Origin: Ochromonas danica
Lineage: Eukaryota > Sar > Chrysophyceae > Chromulinales > Chromulinaceae
NCBI GenBank assembly: GCA_015146655.1
Contig: VKHL01000074.1
Span: 62,001 to 126,000 of the forward strand
DNA: 64,000 nt
Reading direction: 5' to 3'
Positions 55,056 through 64,000 of this stretch are shown piece by piece. Numbering within the stretch: position 1 is the stretch's first letter; each line of letters opens with the position of its first letter. The notes beneath the pieces were generated by a model. It was not told the DNA's origin. It made no database searches and worked only from the letters and a program-made list of their open reading frames with translations. The translations under genes and the position numbers were made by a program.

Positions 55056-55857
55056 GATGGAAAGCACGAGTTAGTAGTAGAGCAATAGTGATATAGGAAC
55101 TTCTTTTCCTCTTATCGAAAGACGAGATAAGATCAAAGCTGAATAGACCAATAGCTAATCAATCGACAGCTCTTGTTATGCTAATAGACTCTAGTCTAGT
55201 ACTTGTACAAGATTGCTGCTATAAAGTGGTATATATAGCTGCACTGTTACAAGCTAGCTATAGCTTAATAATGAATAATCGTCAAAGAAGGGTAAGATGT
55301 AGAGATCACAATCACAGTCGTTGTGAAGTGATAGGTTGTGATGTGATAGGTTGTGATAGGTTGTGATAGGTTGTGATAGGTTGTGATAGGTTGTGATGTG
55401 ATGATCTCGTGCGTTGAGTTCAATTCTGCCGACATCCAAGACAACCCCATCAAGCTTATGCGACTTAGAAACCATAAAACATGAGTTTTCGCTCAGTAGG
55501 AAGTGTAGATGGAGAGAGAAATTACCAAGTTTAGCAAAGACCATACTGTATAGCCTCATAAAATATAATTGCACAGAAAGTAAGATTATAGTTATAGTGA
55601 TATTTGAATTACGCTGTGTTATCCATAATTTAATTATCTTTTCAACACAAAAAATGCCATTCCTAAAAGTAACTCTTGTCAATTGTTTCGTTGTTTTGTG
55701 CATTTTCACCATAATGTGACGAATTATTGTAAAGTTTTGCAATCATTAATGCTGCAAGCCGTTTATGATATTATTTAGTTTGTAATATTCAACTATATTC
55801 AATACTATGCACGGAGAACGACAAGGAAAATATGTAAAACTAGCTTTGACATATCAT
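55056..55857. other. Spacer with a 10-bp tandem repeat
   Basis: 802 bp, head-to-tail between the PA200 and dynactin genes. It carries the minisatellite at 55320-55402 and otherwise no feature; the frames on both strands are repeat-driven or short. Confidence 0.55.
55320..55402 (+). repeat. Decanucleotide minisatellite (GATAGGTTGT)n
   Basis: About seven near-perfect copies of a 10-bp unit, with GTGAT variants at each end. Directly visible. Confidence 0.95.
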
Positions 55858-56433
55858 TTACATCACACCCGCTGCACTATCTACACTTTTTTCCAACTTC
55901 CAACTCCATGCTAGACAATATTGATTCAGCAACAACATGCTCTTTTCGTAGACATCGACAAGATGGTCGATTTCCCGCGTTTGCCTGGAGACTTCTTGCT
56001 GTAACTGATTATAAAGTTCAGATATCGTATTGACTTGTTCCATCATGCCTGCCATATCAGCAAGTTGTGGCGAGTCTATGAACGATTGCAGTGACTGAAT
56101 GGTCTCCAGCGCTTTGACCTGATCTAGGAGCTCTTCCTTCATGTCATATAACCCTTCAGCCTTCTCAATTAACTGCTTCAACCCTGAGCGCTTTTGCATT
56201 AAGAACGGATATTGAACCTTCAACAAATCTACACAAGGCTGTAGTTCTGGGATTTTCTTGTCGAGTTCCTTGGTCTTCTCTACCACTTGCTCCAGGCGAT
56301 CAAGAAAGGAGGCACCATCCCCTTCTTCCACAGACAAGTCACCAAAGAAAGAATTTTCCAAAGCACTTAAACGTCTTTCCAAGATATCCCAAGCTTCACT
56401 TGAAGACTGCTGTTGTGACATAGTTGTTTGACT
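55858..56433 (-). CDS. Dynactin subunit 3 (p22/p24)-like
   Basis: Single-exon core frame of about 191 aa from the Met of 'MSQQQSSSEAWDIL' (near 56421-56433), ending at 55858; the frame continues upstream to ~56508. The length and three-helix, coiled character match dynactin p22/p24, which sits in the shoulder of the dynactin complex that links dynein to cargo. Similar blocks are 'WDILERRLSALENSFFG' at the N-terminus, 'LIEKAEGLYDMKEELLDQVKALE' in the middle and 'YEKSMLLLNQYCLAW' at the end. The family is weakly conserved, so the call rests on the pattern of blocks and length. The start codon is uncertain by a few dozen codons. Confidence 0.62.
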   Translation of the reverse strand, partial: SQTTMSQQQSSSEAWDILERRLSALENSFFGDLSVEEGDGASFLDRLEQVVEKTKELDKKIPELQPCVDLLKVQYPFLMQKRSGLKQLIEKAEGLYDMKEELLDQVKALETIQSLQSFIDSPQLADMAGMMEQVNTISELYNQLQQEVSRQTREIDHLVDVYEKSMLLLNQYCLAWSWKLEKSVDSAAGVM

Positions 56434-56788
56434 GCCAATTCCAAAACCTGTCCTGACCAGAACATTAGTAATTATTGTTGTTATGCGTGGTTCCCATTGG
56501 TTCAACAACGCGACCAGTATGATGTAGTCTACAGCCTTATTGCAATTAATGATATTTCGTTTCTTCTTTTGAATGAGAGAAAGTTAAAGTAAAACCCATG
56601 AAAAGAAAGCTAAAGCTGCAAGAACCGGGTAGGTGCATAATTTACTCAAAATTTTGCAAGTCGCTAGCTATTCATTAAGAAAACCTGTCGTTGTTACCAT
56701 ACAAACAATCCCTCAACATCCTCCACCTCGGACACAATCTTAATATGTGTCAATAATCCAATTTTCATTTGGCTTGTTGCTGAACCAA

Positions 56789-58395
56789 CTATTTCTTTTC
56801 TCTTGAATCAGATCTTTTACGAATTTTTGTCATGAAGGCCTCAACGATCTCTTTCCTCCTTAGTAACTGCTGCTTGCGAAGCATTGAAGGACCAAACATC
56901 ATTCTATACAGAGCTCTAATTGAAACAAATGAAAGGAAGCTAGGCACAATGTGCGCAGCAGTCAAAAGGTTGTAAGTGAGATAGCTTGCTGCCCCCACAG
57001 CGGGCGTAGAGGAGGGCTGAATATGATGATGATGATGGTGACCTATGTTTGCCTACCAAATATGGCAAAGTTACAAATTTGACGACAACCTCGATTTCAG
57101 ATCAAGAATATTCAACACTTACCACCGATAGGATGGAGCGATAAATAATGTTGTCTGCAATACCCATCACCAAGAAGGACGTGAAGGGCAATAGATTAAC
57201 AAAAATACGTAACTTCATTCCATTATAGAATGCACCAATGCCATAGTCCGTAAGAACTTTAATCACTGCGACTGCCCAAGGAGAACCTTTGCAAAGAGGA
57301 TTAGCTACCATATGTACTGCACTAACAATATTAGGATGTGAGCACACTGTGGTGCAGACGGTCGAACAGATGGACTATTCATTACACAATAATAACGGCG
57401 ACAAGTTAAACAGAGAATATCATTAGACCACAATTGGGCATAACTTACCATAAGCCAAGCCTTGGTCGACATTTTCTCGCGATACGCACCACTGCTACTA
57501 CTGCTGCGAGATGCATGTAAATTCCAGTTGCTCGCTACATGTGTCAGACCCGGTATTACTGGCGCTGGCAACGGTGGCGGCATCATTACCATACTATCAG
57601 CAGGCAGTAATTGCCCATGTGATTCATCACGTTCGATGACGTCTAAGGATGGAGGACTGGGTATTTTTGACCTACACAATCAATCGAGATGACCACCCCT
57701 AACATGAGCAGAGAGTAAACATAGCAATGTCTTGAATACTTACAGGATGGAGAAGATGAAGTTATTGGTTCTCTTGATGAGATAGTCCATATTAACCAAT
57801 GCCGAAGCCATGAGATAAGGTGCAAAGCCTTCATAGATCGTATACACTTTGCCTTTCTGAAATCGTGCAATTAGTAGTTCTTTCAAAGAATAGATCGCGG
57901 ACATGCCAAATGCTGGCTGTGTCGAAAATACTTTCAGCTTGGCTGACCAAAAAGGAAACTATTGAGATATCACATACAAAAAGTGATGAAAGCAACGACC
58001 AAACAGAGTCTTATTAAAGGGATCTACCTGAGAGGCATCATCTAAAAGATAGCGAATCCATACACTATGAATGTAATCCCATATAATGGTCGTGACACTT
58101 TCTTGTTGACCTTTCGACAGTTTCTTGAAATCAATATCATCGAAGTTCTGTGCTTCAACCTCAGTGAGATCAGCTAAGACCTGCAGGTTCAATTACCAAT
58201 ACAAGAGCATTTATCAACCTTGAAGACTAGGATAATAATTTTCAGCATATGTCATTCACCTACCTCAGAGAATTCCTTGAGACTTCGTGAACCATAAGAT
58301 CGTTTTTTGGAATAGACAGTGTAAGCATCATAAATCAAGAGAAGATCATCCAAGAGCACCCGATAGAATTGTGTTAAAGCAAAATCTAAAGACAT
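56789..58395 (-). CDS. Divergent mitochondrial-carrier-fold (SLC25-like) membrane protein
   Basis: Six exons (58395-58264, 58180-58028, 57958-57744, 57671-57449, 57374-57123, 57052-56789) keep phase to give 412 aa. Exon 3 ('FSTQPAFGMSAIY...GFAPYLMASAL') and exon 5 ('HPNIVSAVHMVANP', 'YGIGAFYNGMKLRIFVNLLPFTSFLV') show the carrier pattern: a Pro-kinked first helix, a loop ending in 'GI.AFY.G', then a Pro in the second helix. The classical PX[DE]XX[KR] signatures are degraded, as in SLC25A46/Ugo1/MTCH outer-membrane relatives. The N-terminal 95 residues, a Pro-rich loop in exon 4 and a His5 run in exon 6 are unusual. Transport activity is doubtful; a role in mitochondrial (or other organelle) membranes is inferred. 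Confidence 0.55.
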
Positions 58396-58767
58396 GAGCT
58401 GTCAGTGAAGAAGACGAGGACTATAATTTGGGTAGGTATTGTATAGTGTGGGTTGGTTGGGTTGTTCGATGATTCTCAGCGACTGCTTCAGCTGATGATG
58501 AGGAGCTGGGACAAGGAGGCTGTTCTGGGATTTTGGCACTGCAATGCTGACTTAAAACTCTCAATTTCAGAGTTCAAATCCTAGTAACACACACTTTCGA
58601 TTGCTGGAGTATTATCACGCTTTATAACATACTATTACTCTCAAATCAAGATGTACTTGATCATCTTTTCCATTAGTAACGGAATATCAGGCCAAACCCA
58701 AACCTGCACCCCTTTACTGGTACAGTAAGCATCATTAGCAGGCATAACTCGGGGTCGACGTTGTGGC
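58396..58767. other. Divergent spacer, carrier-like and kinase genes
   Basis: 372 bp between two head-to-head genes. No separate feature seen; likely holds both promoters. Confidence 0.55.
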
Positions 58768-59517
58768 ATGGGACATTCCACGGAATGGTTACATGGATTC
58801 CATTCGGTTGAGAGAAAACCCGGAAAAGCACAAATCCCAAAGATGTCCAAGCAATCTGATGACAGTGCAATGTTCCCGACCTATGAGCAGCTCTCTCAGG
58901 AGATTCTCGCGCTATCTCGCAAAGTTCAAGAGAACGAGGGTCGAAGCCGTCAGATTATCGTGGGCTTAGCAGGGCCTCCGGGTGCTGGCAAGAGCACGAC
59001 AGCTCAACGCCTCCACCAACTCCTACCACACAGTGTCGTCCTCCCTATGGATGGATACCACTATACCAAGTCACAAATGCAAGCCTTTGATGACCCCGTT
59101 GAAGCTTTCCGTCGTCGAGGAGCACATTGGACATTTGATGGTCAAGCATTTTTGAGAGATCTGAAAAGTCTGCGAAAGGATGGAAGTGGTGCATTTCCTT
59201 CCTTTGACCATGCTAAAGGAGACCCCGTGGAGAAGGACATCCTAATTCACTCTGAGGACCACAAGATTGTCCTGGTGGAAGGAAACTACCTTCTGCTCGA
59301 AGAAGGGCCATGGAGCGAAGTCAAATCATGTTTGGACTATTGTTATTTCCTTCACTGTCCTATTGAAGTGATTGAGGAGCGAGTTAGGCGGCGACATGTC
59401 TCTGTGGGCAGTACCATAGAAGAAGCCGCTGAGAGAGTTGCCTACAATGATTCGCCCAATGCACGCCTTATTCTATCTTCTGCAACGAGAGCTGACCGTG
59501 TGGTGGAATCATTATAA
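58768..59517 (+). CDS. P-loop kinase of the uridine-kinase/phosphoribulokinase-like family
   Basis: Single exon, 249 aa from ATG 58768; the ATG at 58843 ('MSKQSDD') may be the real start. Walker A is 'GLAGPPGAGKST'; 'PMDGYHY' is the substrate-side motif shared with uridine kinase, pantothenate kinase and YggC/Yfh7-type proteins; 'RRGAHWTFD' and 'VEGNYLLL' (Walker B-like strand) follow; the lid region is 'RVRRRHVSVG'. This combination fits the small 'nucleoside/nucleotide kinase-like' group whose substrates are mostly unproven (sugar, nucleoside or vitamin). It is not a phosphoribulokinase of the Calvin cycle. No targeting peptide seen. Confidence 0.82.
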   Translation: MGHSTEWLHGFHSVERKPGKAQIPKMSKQSDDSAMFPTYEQLSQEILALSRKVQENEGRSRQIIVGLAGPPGAGKSTTAQRLHQLLPHSVVLPMDGYHYTKSQMQAFDDPVEAFRRRGAHWTFDGQAFLRDLKSLRKDGSGAFPSFDHAKGDPVEKDILIHSEDHKIVLVEGNYLLLEEGPWSEVKSCLDYCYFLHCPIEVIEERVRRRHVSVGSTIEEAAERVAYNDSPNARLILSSATRADRVVESL

Positions 59518-59652
59518 AAGCTAGTATTGTTGGCAATAGCTTATTCAACCGACGATTCCCTGTTGTAAAGATTCATTTCTCTATTATCCCAGATTTCTAT
59601 TTTTAGCTATCTGGCGGAAGGCTTGGAGCTGTGGATTGTTAATTGACAGAGA

Positions 59653-60723
59653 ATGACAGATATCACCACCATTTTCTTTCAACTGCTCCTGGTATTTCTT
59701 ACCATTGAATCATTAGGATGTACTTCCTTTAGAGAAGAAGAGCTGGTTCTAACGCTTCCGTGGCCATCAGGTATTATTATCGATCGTCTACAAGACCCTG
59801 TCACAAAGCAGATTTATCGTTTTGGTCGGTTACAGCACAATGCCATCTCTTTGCGACCTGCCTGGTCTTCTATTTATGTTCTTCCTGACGTCGTGACGAA
59901 GCAGCAAGTGGAAGACGTTTTGCGCCGCACTGAAGATCACGTGGCAAAGAAAGGGTGGATGAGTCACCGTCATGTAGACTATGATGTGCGACCCACACAG
60001 GACTTGCCACTTCATCTACTCTATGATAAGGAGTCAGAAGAGTGGAAGGATTTGATCGGAGCTATTCATGGTACAATATTTAAGGCCATGGCTACCCACT
60101 ATAACCTATCCGCCGATCTGCTCTACATTGATGACCTTTTCATCACAAAGTATGACAGCTCGCCTTCTTTATTGGATGAAAGAAATCAACTTGCCTTACA
60201 TGAAGATAAAAGTCCATGGACCTTTGTCCTCGCATTGAATGACAACTTCGAAGGAGGTGGGACCTACTTTGCCAGCAACCGCGACAAACTTTACCATCCC
60301 AAGGCAACCGGTGTGTTGATCTTTCATGGTAGGCAACCTCATGGTGCTATGAAGATTACTTCAGGATCCCGCTATATTCTTGCTGGATTCTGTGAGTACG
60401 GATCGGCTGATGGATTGGAACATTTTCTCTTAAACTACGATCCGCGTTATGATGGATTAGCAGCAGAAAATGGATTTCAAACGGGTGATCTTATCATTGG
60501 TATCGAAGTTTGTTCGCTTACAGGAGAAGGGGTCGAGAGAAGGATGATCAATGTGGAGGATGTAAATGATGAAGAGTGGGTCGCTCTGGCACAGTCTTGT
60601 GAGATCTTGACACCTGGCAAGCCCACTGTTTTGAGAGTTAGAAGAGCTGTTCGTGTGAGTCCACAGGAGAGCTTAGTTCGGACAGTTGATTTTGAGGGTC
60701 GGCTTGCGACAGAAGAGGCATAA
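59653..60723 (+). CDS. Secreted 2-oxoglutarate/Fe(II) oxygenase with PDZ-like C-terminus
   Basis: Single exon, 356 aa, ATG at 59653. A signal peptide covers ~residues 1-24. The catalytic core is prolyl-4-hydroxylase-like: iron ligands His183 and Asp185 in 'LHEDKSPWTFVLALND', then 'FEGGGTYF', the third ligand His230 in 'GRQPHGAMKITSGSRYIL' and the 2-oxoglutarate-binding Arg about ten residues on. After residue ~265, 'YDGLAAENGFQTGDLIIGIEV' and the final 'GKPTVLRVRRA' have the length and GxxxGDxI pattern of a PDZ domain. Hydroxylation of proline or lysine in secreted proteins is likely; the tail may hold substrates or partners. The PDZ call is by pattern only. Confidence 0.82.
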   Translation: MTDITTIFFQLLLVFLTIESLGCTSFREEELVLTLPWPSGIIIDRLQDPVTKQIYRFGRLQHNAISLRPAWSSIYVLPDVVTKQQVEDVLRRTEDHVAKKGWMSHRHVDYDVRPTQDLPLHLLYDKESEEWKDLIGAIHGTIFKAMATHYNLSADLLYIDDLFITKYDSSPSLLDERNQLALHEDKSPWTFVLALNDNFEGGGTYFASNRDKLYHPKATGVLIFHGRQPHGAMKITSGSRYILAGFCEYGSADGLEHFLLNYDPRYDGLAAENGFQTGDLIIGIEVCSLTGEGVERRMINVEDVNDEEWVALAQSCEILTPGKPTVLRVRRAVRVSPQESLVRTVDFEGRLATEEA

Positions 60724-60944
60724 TTCTCTGCTTAAATTGAGTCAGCATGGGATGCACTAACCATTCTTGTATTCTCATCGTGGGCCATTTGGAAATTCCA
60801 ATTTTGCTGACATAGTTAGTAATCGATGGATAACAGTTTCTTTAATCTTCAGTATTATGGCATATTGTTAGATTTTGTTTCGAGTGAACTTGAATACCAT
60901 TCATTACTCTTCACCTCATTTGTCTGTCCTTTTCCTTTCCTTTG

Positions 60945-61849
60945 GGTTCAATCCTCGCATTCCCGAGTCGATCGATGCTTTGGTCTTCATCACTGCCTAT
61001 CGCGAGATAGAGTTCTTCGAACGATTGGGCACATTGGCTGAGTTATTGAGTCATTCTAAACACCAGTTCTTTGTCAACCATCACTCCTCTGATGCGGTGA
61101 ACTACGTTTCGATTGGAAACCAACCACCGAAAGTCCATGCATGTCCACCTCCTTCTTGTTCGTTAGTTCATCTGGCGAAGCACATTGGTCGTGCTGTGAA
61201 AGAGTTTGCGGGTGCGGTGAACAAGACGAAGGAACTAAATCTTGTGAACACGTATCCCGTGTCCGATTTGACGGCTGTGTTTCCTACTATTCGCATGGAC
61301 ACCAATGCCACGATCCACAAAGATGCTCCGTTACAATTAGTGATACAAGGAAGTGTGAATAGTAGAAGGCGTCATTATGGCGAGGTGATAGAAGTTCTGA
61401 GAAACTACACGACGATTCCTTGGAAGTTGCATATCGTGGGCCGTGGTGCTTCTAAGTTTCCGATTCCCGCTGATTTGAAAGGGCGTGTGAAGGCGTTCGA
61501 TGGCTTATCGTTTGTGAAGTTCTATCAGTTGATTGCCGATGCTGATTTAGTGCTTGCTTTTCTGAGTGAGAAGATGCAATATGAGCGAATTCGCGCGACA
61601 TCGACTGTCCCCGCGGCGATCTTGGCGAATCGTCCAGTGTTATTGACCAACACCTTTGTCAAGCATTATAGTTGTTTGGGTGATGATCGCTCAAGTCCAT
61701 TACATATTCGTATTGCTCGAGAGACCGATGCAGCTTCTCTGAGAGAGTATTTCAAGCTTTCTGCTCAACTGTTGAAGAAGGAAGCATTGAACTGCCATCG
61801 CGAATGGGCGGAATCGAATCGTCGGGAACTATTGAAGGTTTTGAAATAA
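60945..61849 (+). pseudogene. 5'-truncated copy of the glycosyltransferase-like gene at 62287
   Basis: About 900 bp nearly identical to 62651-63564. It lacks the first ~120 codons, including the start codon and membrane anchor; the frame continues upstream only into unrelated sequence without an in-frame ATG. It has nine substitutions, all in the first ~370 bp (four change amino acids), and a 9-bp in-frame deletion near the 3' end that removes a Glu-Lys-Arg tripeptide. The downstream homology ends ~25 bp after the stop codon. The remaining frame is open, so loss of function is recent, or an upstream exon may supply a new start. Confidence 0.8.
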
Positions 61850-61873
61850 TGATTGTTGGATTATTGATATTGG

Positions 61874-62286
61874 TTTGGGCAAACAGCCATCAATACGTTG
61901 TCAATTTTCTATTCTTGGATGCGTTTATAGTTTTTTTTTTTTTGAGGTTGATTTAGATGTTACTTGATTGAAGTTTATCAGATTTGTTATGTTGTGTAAC
62001 TTTGCACTCTTATTTTGGTTGAGTGCCATGTGTTATGTACAGCATATCGAATGGTGCTATTGCATCCTTTACTAAATTAATCATGTAAACTGACGAGTTG
62101 AACAAACTTACAGCACGCACAGCGGAGTGCGCACAACAGGTCGAGATTGGATGTCGCCAATGATCCATGACATAGCCCCACCCCAGAATCAAAACACAGA
62201 CACTGTTGTTCACCCCCACATTAGTCCATCGTCTTTTCCTTTCTTTTGGGTTCAAGAAATAGACGTGATCATATCTATCCATAACG
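61874..62286. other. Spacer between the two glycosyltransferase-like copies
   Basis: About 410 bp with a T11-12 run near 61931. The segment at ~62233-62255 (pyrimidine tract ending GGGTTCAA) is matched just before the truncated copy. It contains the promoter of the intact copy. No other gene seen. Confidence 0.6.
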
Positions 62287-63564
62287 ATGTTGCAGAGGTT
62301 GAAATTAACAAGTTGGGGAGGTGGAGCTTTCTCTTCCATGCTCGTTCTCCTCGCCTTCACTCTGATCTGTGCACTCTTCCTCACCTTTGAGCAAGTCTCT
62401 CAGTTCCTGGACTTCCCTCTTATCAATTCTGTTCAACCGAAGACCGAAACCAAGCGTGCCCTGGTAGTTTCTGTGTCTAGCTTCCACTACGAGGTGTCGA
62501 TTTACTTTGCTTGGCAGTTCAAATCCATGGACTATGATGTCACCTTCTGGACCATTCCGCGAGATGTGTACAAGTCTTACTATGATGACTCGGTAATGAG
62601 TCAAGTCGCTCATCGTTCTTCAGTGGTTTATGAATGGGCACCTTTCCGATGGTTCAATCCTCGCATTCCCGAGTCGATCGATGCTTTGGTCTTCATCACT
62701 GCCTATCGCGAGGTGGAGTTCTTCGAACGATTGGGCACGTTGGCTGAGTTATTGAGTCATTCTAAACACCAGTTCTTTGTCAACCATCACTCCTCTGATG
62801 CGGTGAACTACGTTTCGATTGGAAACCAGCCACCGAAAGTCCATGCATGTCCACCTCCTTCTTGTTCGTTAGTTCATCTGGCGAAGCACATTGGTCGTGC
62901 TGCGAAAGAGTTTGTGGGTGCGGTGAACAAGACGAAGGAACTAAATCTTGTGAATACGTATCCCGTGTCCGATTTGACTGCTGTGTTTCCTACTATTCGC
63001 ATGGACACCAATGCCACGACCCACAAAGATGCTCCGTTACAATTAGTGATACAAGGAAGTGTGAATAGTAGAAGGCGTCATTATGGCGAGGTGATAGAAG
63101 TTCTGAGAAACTACACGACGATTCCTTGGAAGTTGCATATCGTGGGCCGTGGTGCTTCTAAGTTTCCGATTCCCGCTGATTTGAAAGGGCGTGTGAAGGC
63201 GTTCGATGGCTTATCGTTTGTGAAGTTCTATCAGTTGATTGCCGATGCTGATTTAGTGCTTGCTTTTCTGAGTGAGAAGATGCAATATGAGCGAATTCGC
63301 GCGACATCGACTGTCCCCGCGGCGATCTTGGCGAATCGTCCAGTGTTATTGACCAACACCTTTGTCAAGCATTATAGTTGTTTGGGTGATGATCGCTCAA
63401 GTCCATTACATATTCGTATTGCTCGAGAGACCGATGCAGCTTCTCTGAGAGAGTATTTCAAGCTTTCTGCTCAAGAGAAAAGATTGTTGAAGAAGGAAGC
63501 ATTGAACTGCCATCGCGAATGGGCGGAATCGAATCGTCGGGAACTATTGAAGGTTTTGAAATAA
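62287..63564 (+). CDS. Type II membrane glycosyltransferase-like protein, intact copy
   Basis: Single exon, 425 aa, ATG at 62287. An N-terminal signal anchor ('MLVLLAFTLICALFLTF', residues ~18-35) suggests a Golgi type II membrane protein. The lumenal part has two Rossmann-like halves: the first begins 'RALVVSVSSFHYEVSIYFAW', the second 'LQLVIQGSVNSRRRHYGEVIEVL...WKLHIVGRG' and ends with 'VPAAILANRPVLLTN', the arrangement of GT-B glycosyltransferases where the last segment holds the nucleotide sugar. I cannot assign a CAZy family. The gene has been partly duplicated upstream (60945-61849), and the two copies are ~99% identical. Confidence 0.7.
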   Translation: MLQRLKLTSWGGGAFSSMLVLLAFTLICALFLTFEQVSQFLDFPLINSVQPKTETKRALVVSVSSFHYEVSIYFAWQFKSMDYDVTFWTIPRDVYKSYYDDSVMSQVAHRSSVVYEWAPFRWFNPRIPESIDALVFITAYREVEFFERLGTLAELLSHSKHQFFVNHHSSDAVNYVSIGNQPPKVHACPPPSCSLVHLAKHIGRAAKEFVGAVNKTKELNLVNTYPVSDLTAVFPTIRMDTNATTHKDAPLQLVIQGSVNSRRRHYGEVIEVLRNYTTIPWKLHIVGRGASKFPIPADLKGRVKAFDGLSFVKFYQLIADADLVLAFLSEKMQYERIRATSTVPAAILANRPVLLTNTFVKHYSCLGDDRSSPLHIRIARETDAASLREYFKLSAQEKRLLKKEALNCHREWAESNRRELLKVLK

Positions 63565-64000
63565 TGATTGTTGGATTATTGATATTGGCAATGGTTTATT
63601 GATATGATTGATATTCAGTGGGAAAGTGTTCATATTTATTGAGGTTATTTAAGTGGGACACCCATTTAGGATGCTTTTTTTTCAAGGCTAGTTTTCAATT
63701 GATTTCGCTCGCTATGAGCACGAAGAATGACACTATAAGGCTCATCTAATTTTAGTTACGGCTTTCGTTGTGATTGACTACTATGTGTAAGGTTGCGTAG
63801 TTTAGTTTCTGGGCTGAATATTGCGGTTAGTCTCCATACTATGTGTGCTTGAAGGGTTGTAATGTTGATGACACTGCTCGCTACTTCATATTCTTTTGGT
63901 CTCTATTTTGTCTTGGTAGAACAATTGAACAGCTCCATCAAAATGCTACACCACCACTCCCACTCCTCCGCACTGTCCAACACACTCCCTCCCAAACAAA
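63565..64000. other. Downstream flank to window end
   Basis: 436 bp after the glycosyltransferase-like gene. No coding feature is supportable; an ATG at 63943 is too close to the edge to judge. Confidence 0.5.

Overview
This is a 64 kb nuclear window from an intron-bearing eukaryote, of rather low GC by eye, and gene-dense (about 27 protein genes and one tRNA). The most likely source is a flagellated alga with a secondary red-type plastid, such as a photosynthetic stramenopile. Two enzymes (uroporphyrinogen-III methyltransferase, 2052-2936; SpoU/TrmH RNA methyltransferase, 4386-5090) start with a signal peptide followed at the predicted cleavage point by Phe-Ser and a basic Ser/Arg-rich stretch. 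That is the bipartite plastid-targeting pattern of such algae. A dynactin p22/p24 homologue, an LRR/coiled-coil centrosomal-type protein and an axoneme-type protein point to a flagellate stage. The species is inferred, not shown. Introns are GT-AG, mostly 65-300 nt, and all gene models below were joined by hand from splice signals and reading phase.

Layout. 1-5.1 kb: the 3' end of an acyltransferase, a microsatellite-rich spacer, the siroheme/cobalamin-branch methyltransferase, an IQ/CUE-like protein and the TrmH enzyme. 5.1-10.7 kb: a duplicated promoter-like repeat, a six-repeat Myb protein, a spacer, tRNA-Phe(GAA) and a paired zinc-finger protein. 11.1-16 kb: a Pro/Thr-rich membrane protein and the Pol I factor Rrn7/TAF1B. 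16-23.3 kb: the LRR/coiled-coil protein, divergent from a Dus1-type tRNA dihydrouridine synthase, and the axonemal protein. 24-30.2 kb: a globin, a TTAA-flanked repeat element, a small double zinc-binding protein and a glycosyltransferase/5'-deoxynucleotidase fusion. 30.9-38.5 kb: a GH36 alpha-galactosidase, an orphan and NAD-glycerol-3-phosphate dehydrogenase. 38.9-48 kb: a retropepsin-like protein, a multidomain secreted lectin, a second Pro/Thr-rich membrane protein and a two-RRM protein. 48.5-58.4 kb: the proteasome activator PA200/Blm10, dynactin subunit 3 and a divergent carrier-fold protein. 58.8-64 kb: a P-loop kinase, a 2-oxoglutarate oxygenase with a PDZ-like tail, and a recent duplication of a type II membrane glycosyltransferase-like gene whose first copy has lost its 5' end.

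There are no operons. The genes are independent housekeeping, cell-surface, sugar-metabolism and cytoskeletal loci. Several neighbours are head to head with short shared promoters (LRR/Dus1, TrmH/Myb, zinc finger/Pro-Thr protein). The most unusual points are the 3R+3R Myb, the GT4-nucleotidase fusion, the oxygenase-PDZ fusion, the TTAA element, the perfect-looking hairpin at 35.5 kb, and the partial gene duplication with a microhomology deletion scar. I saw no CRISPR, integrase, reverse transcriptase or other autonomous mobile element.
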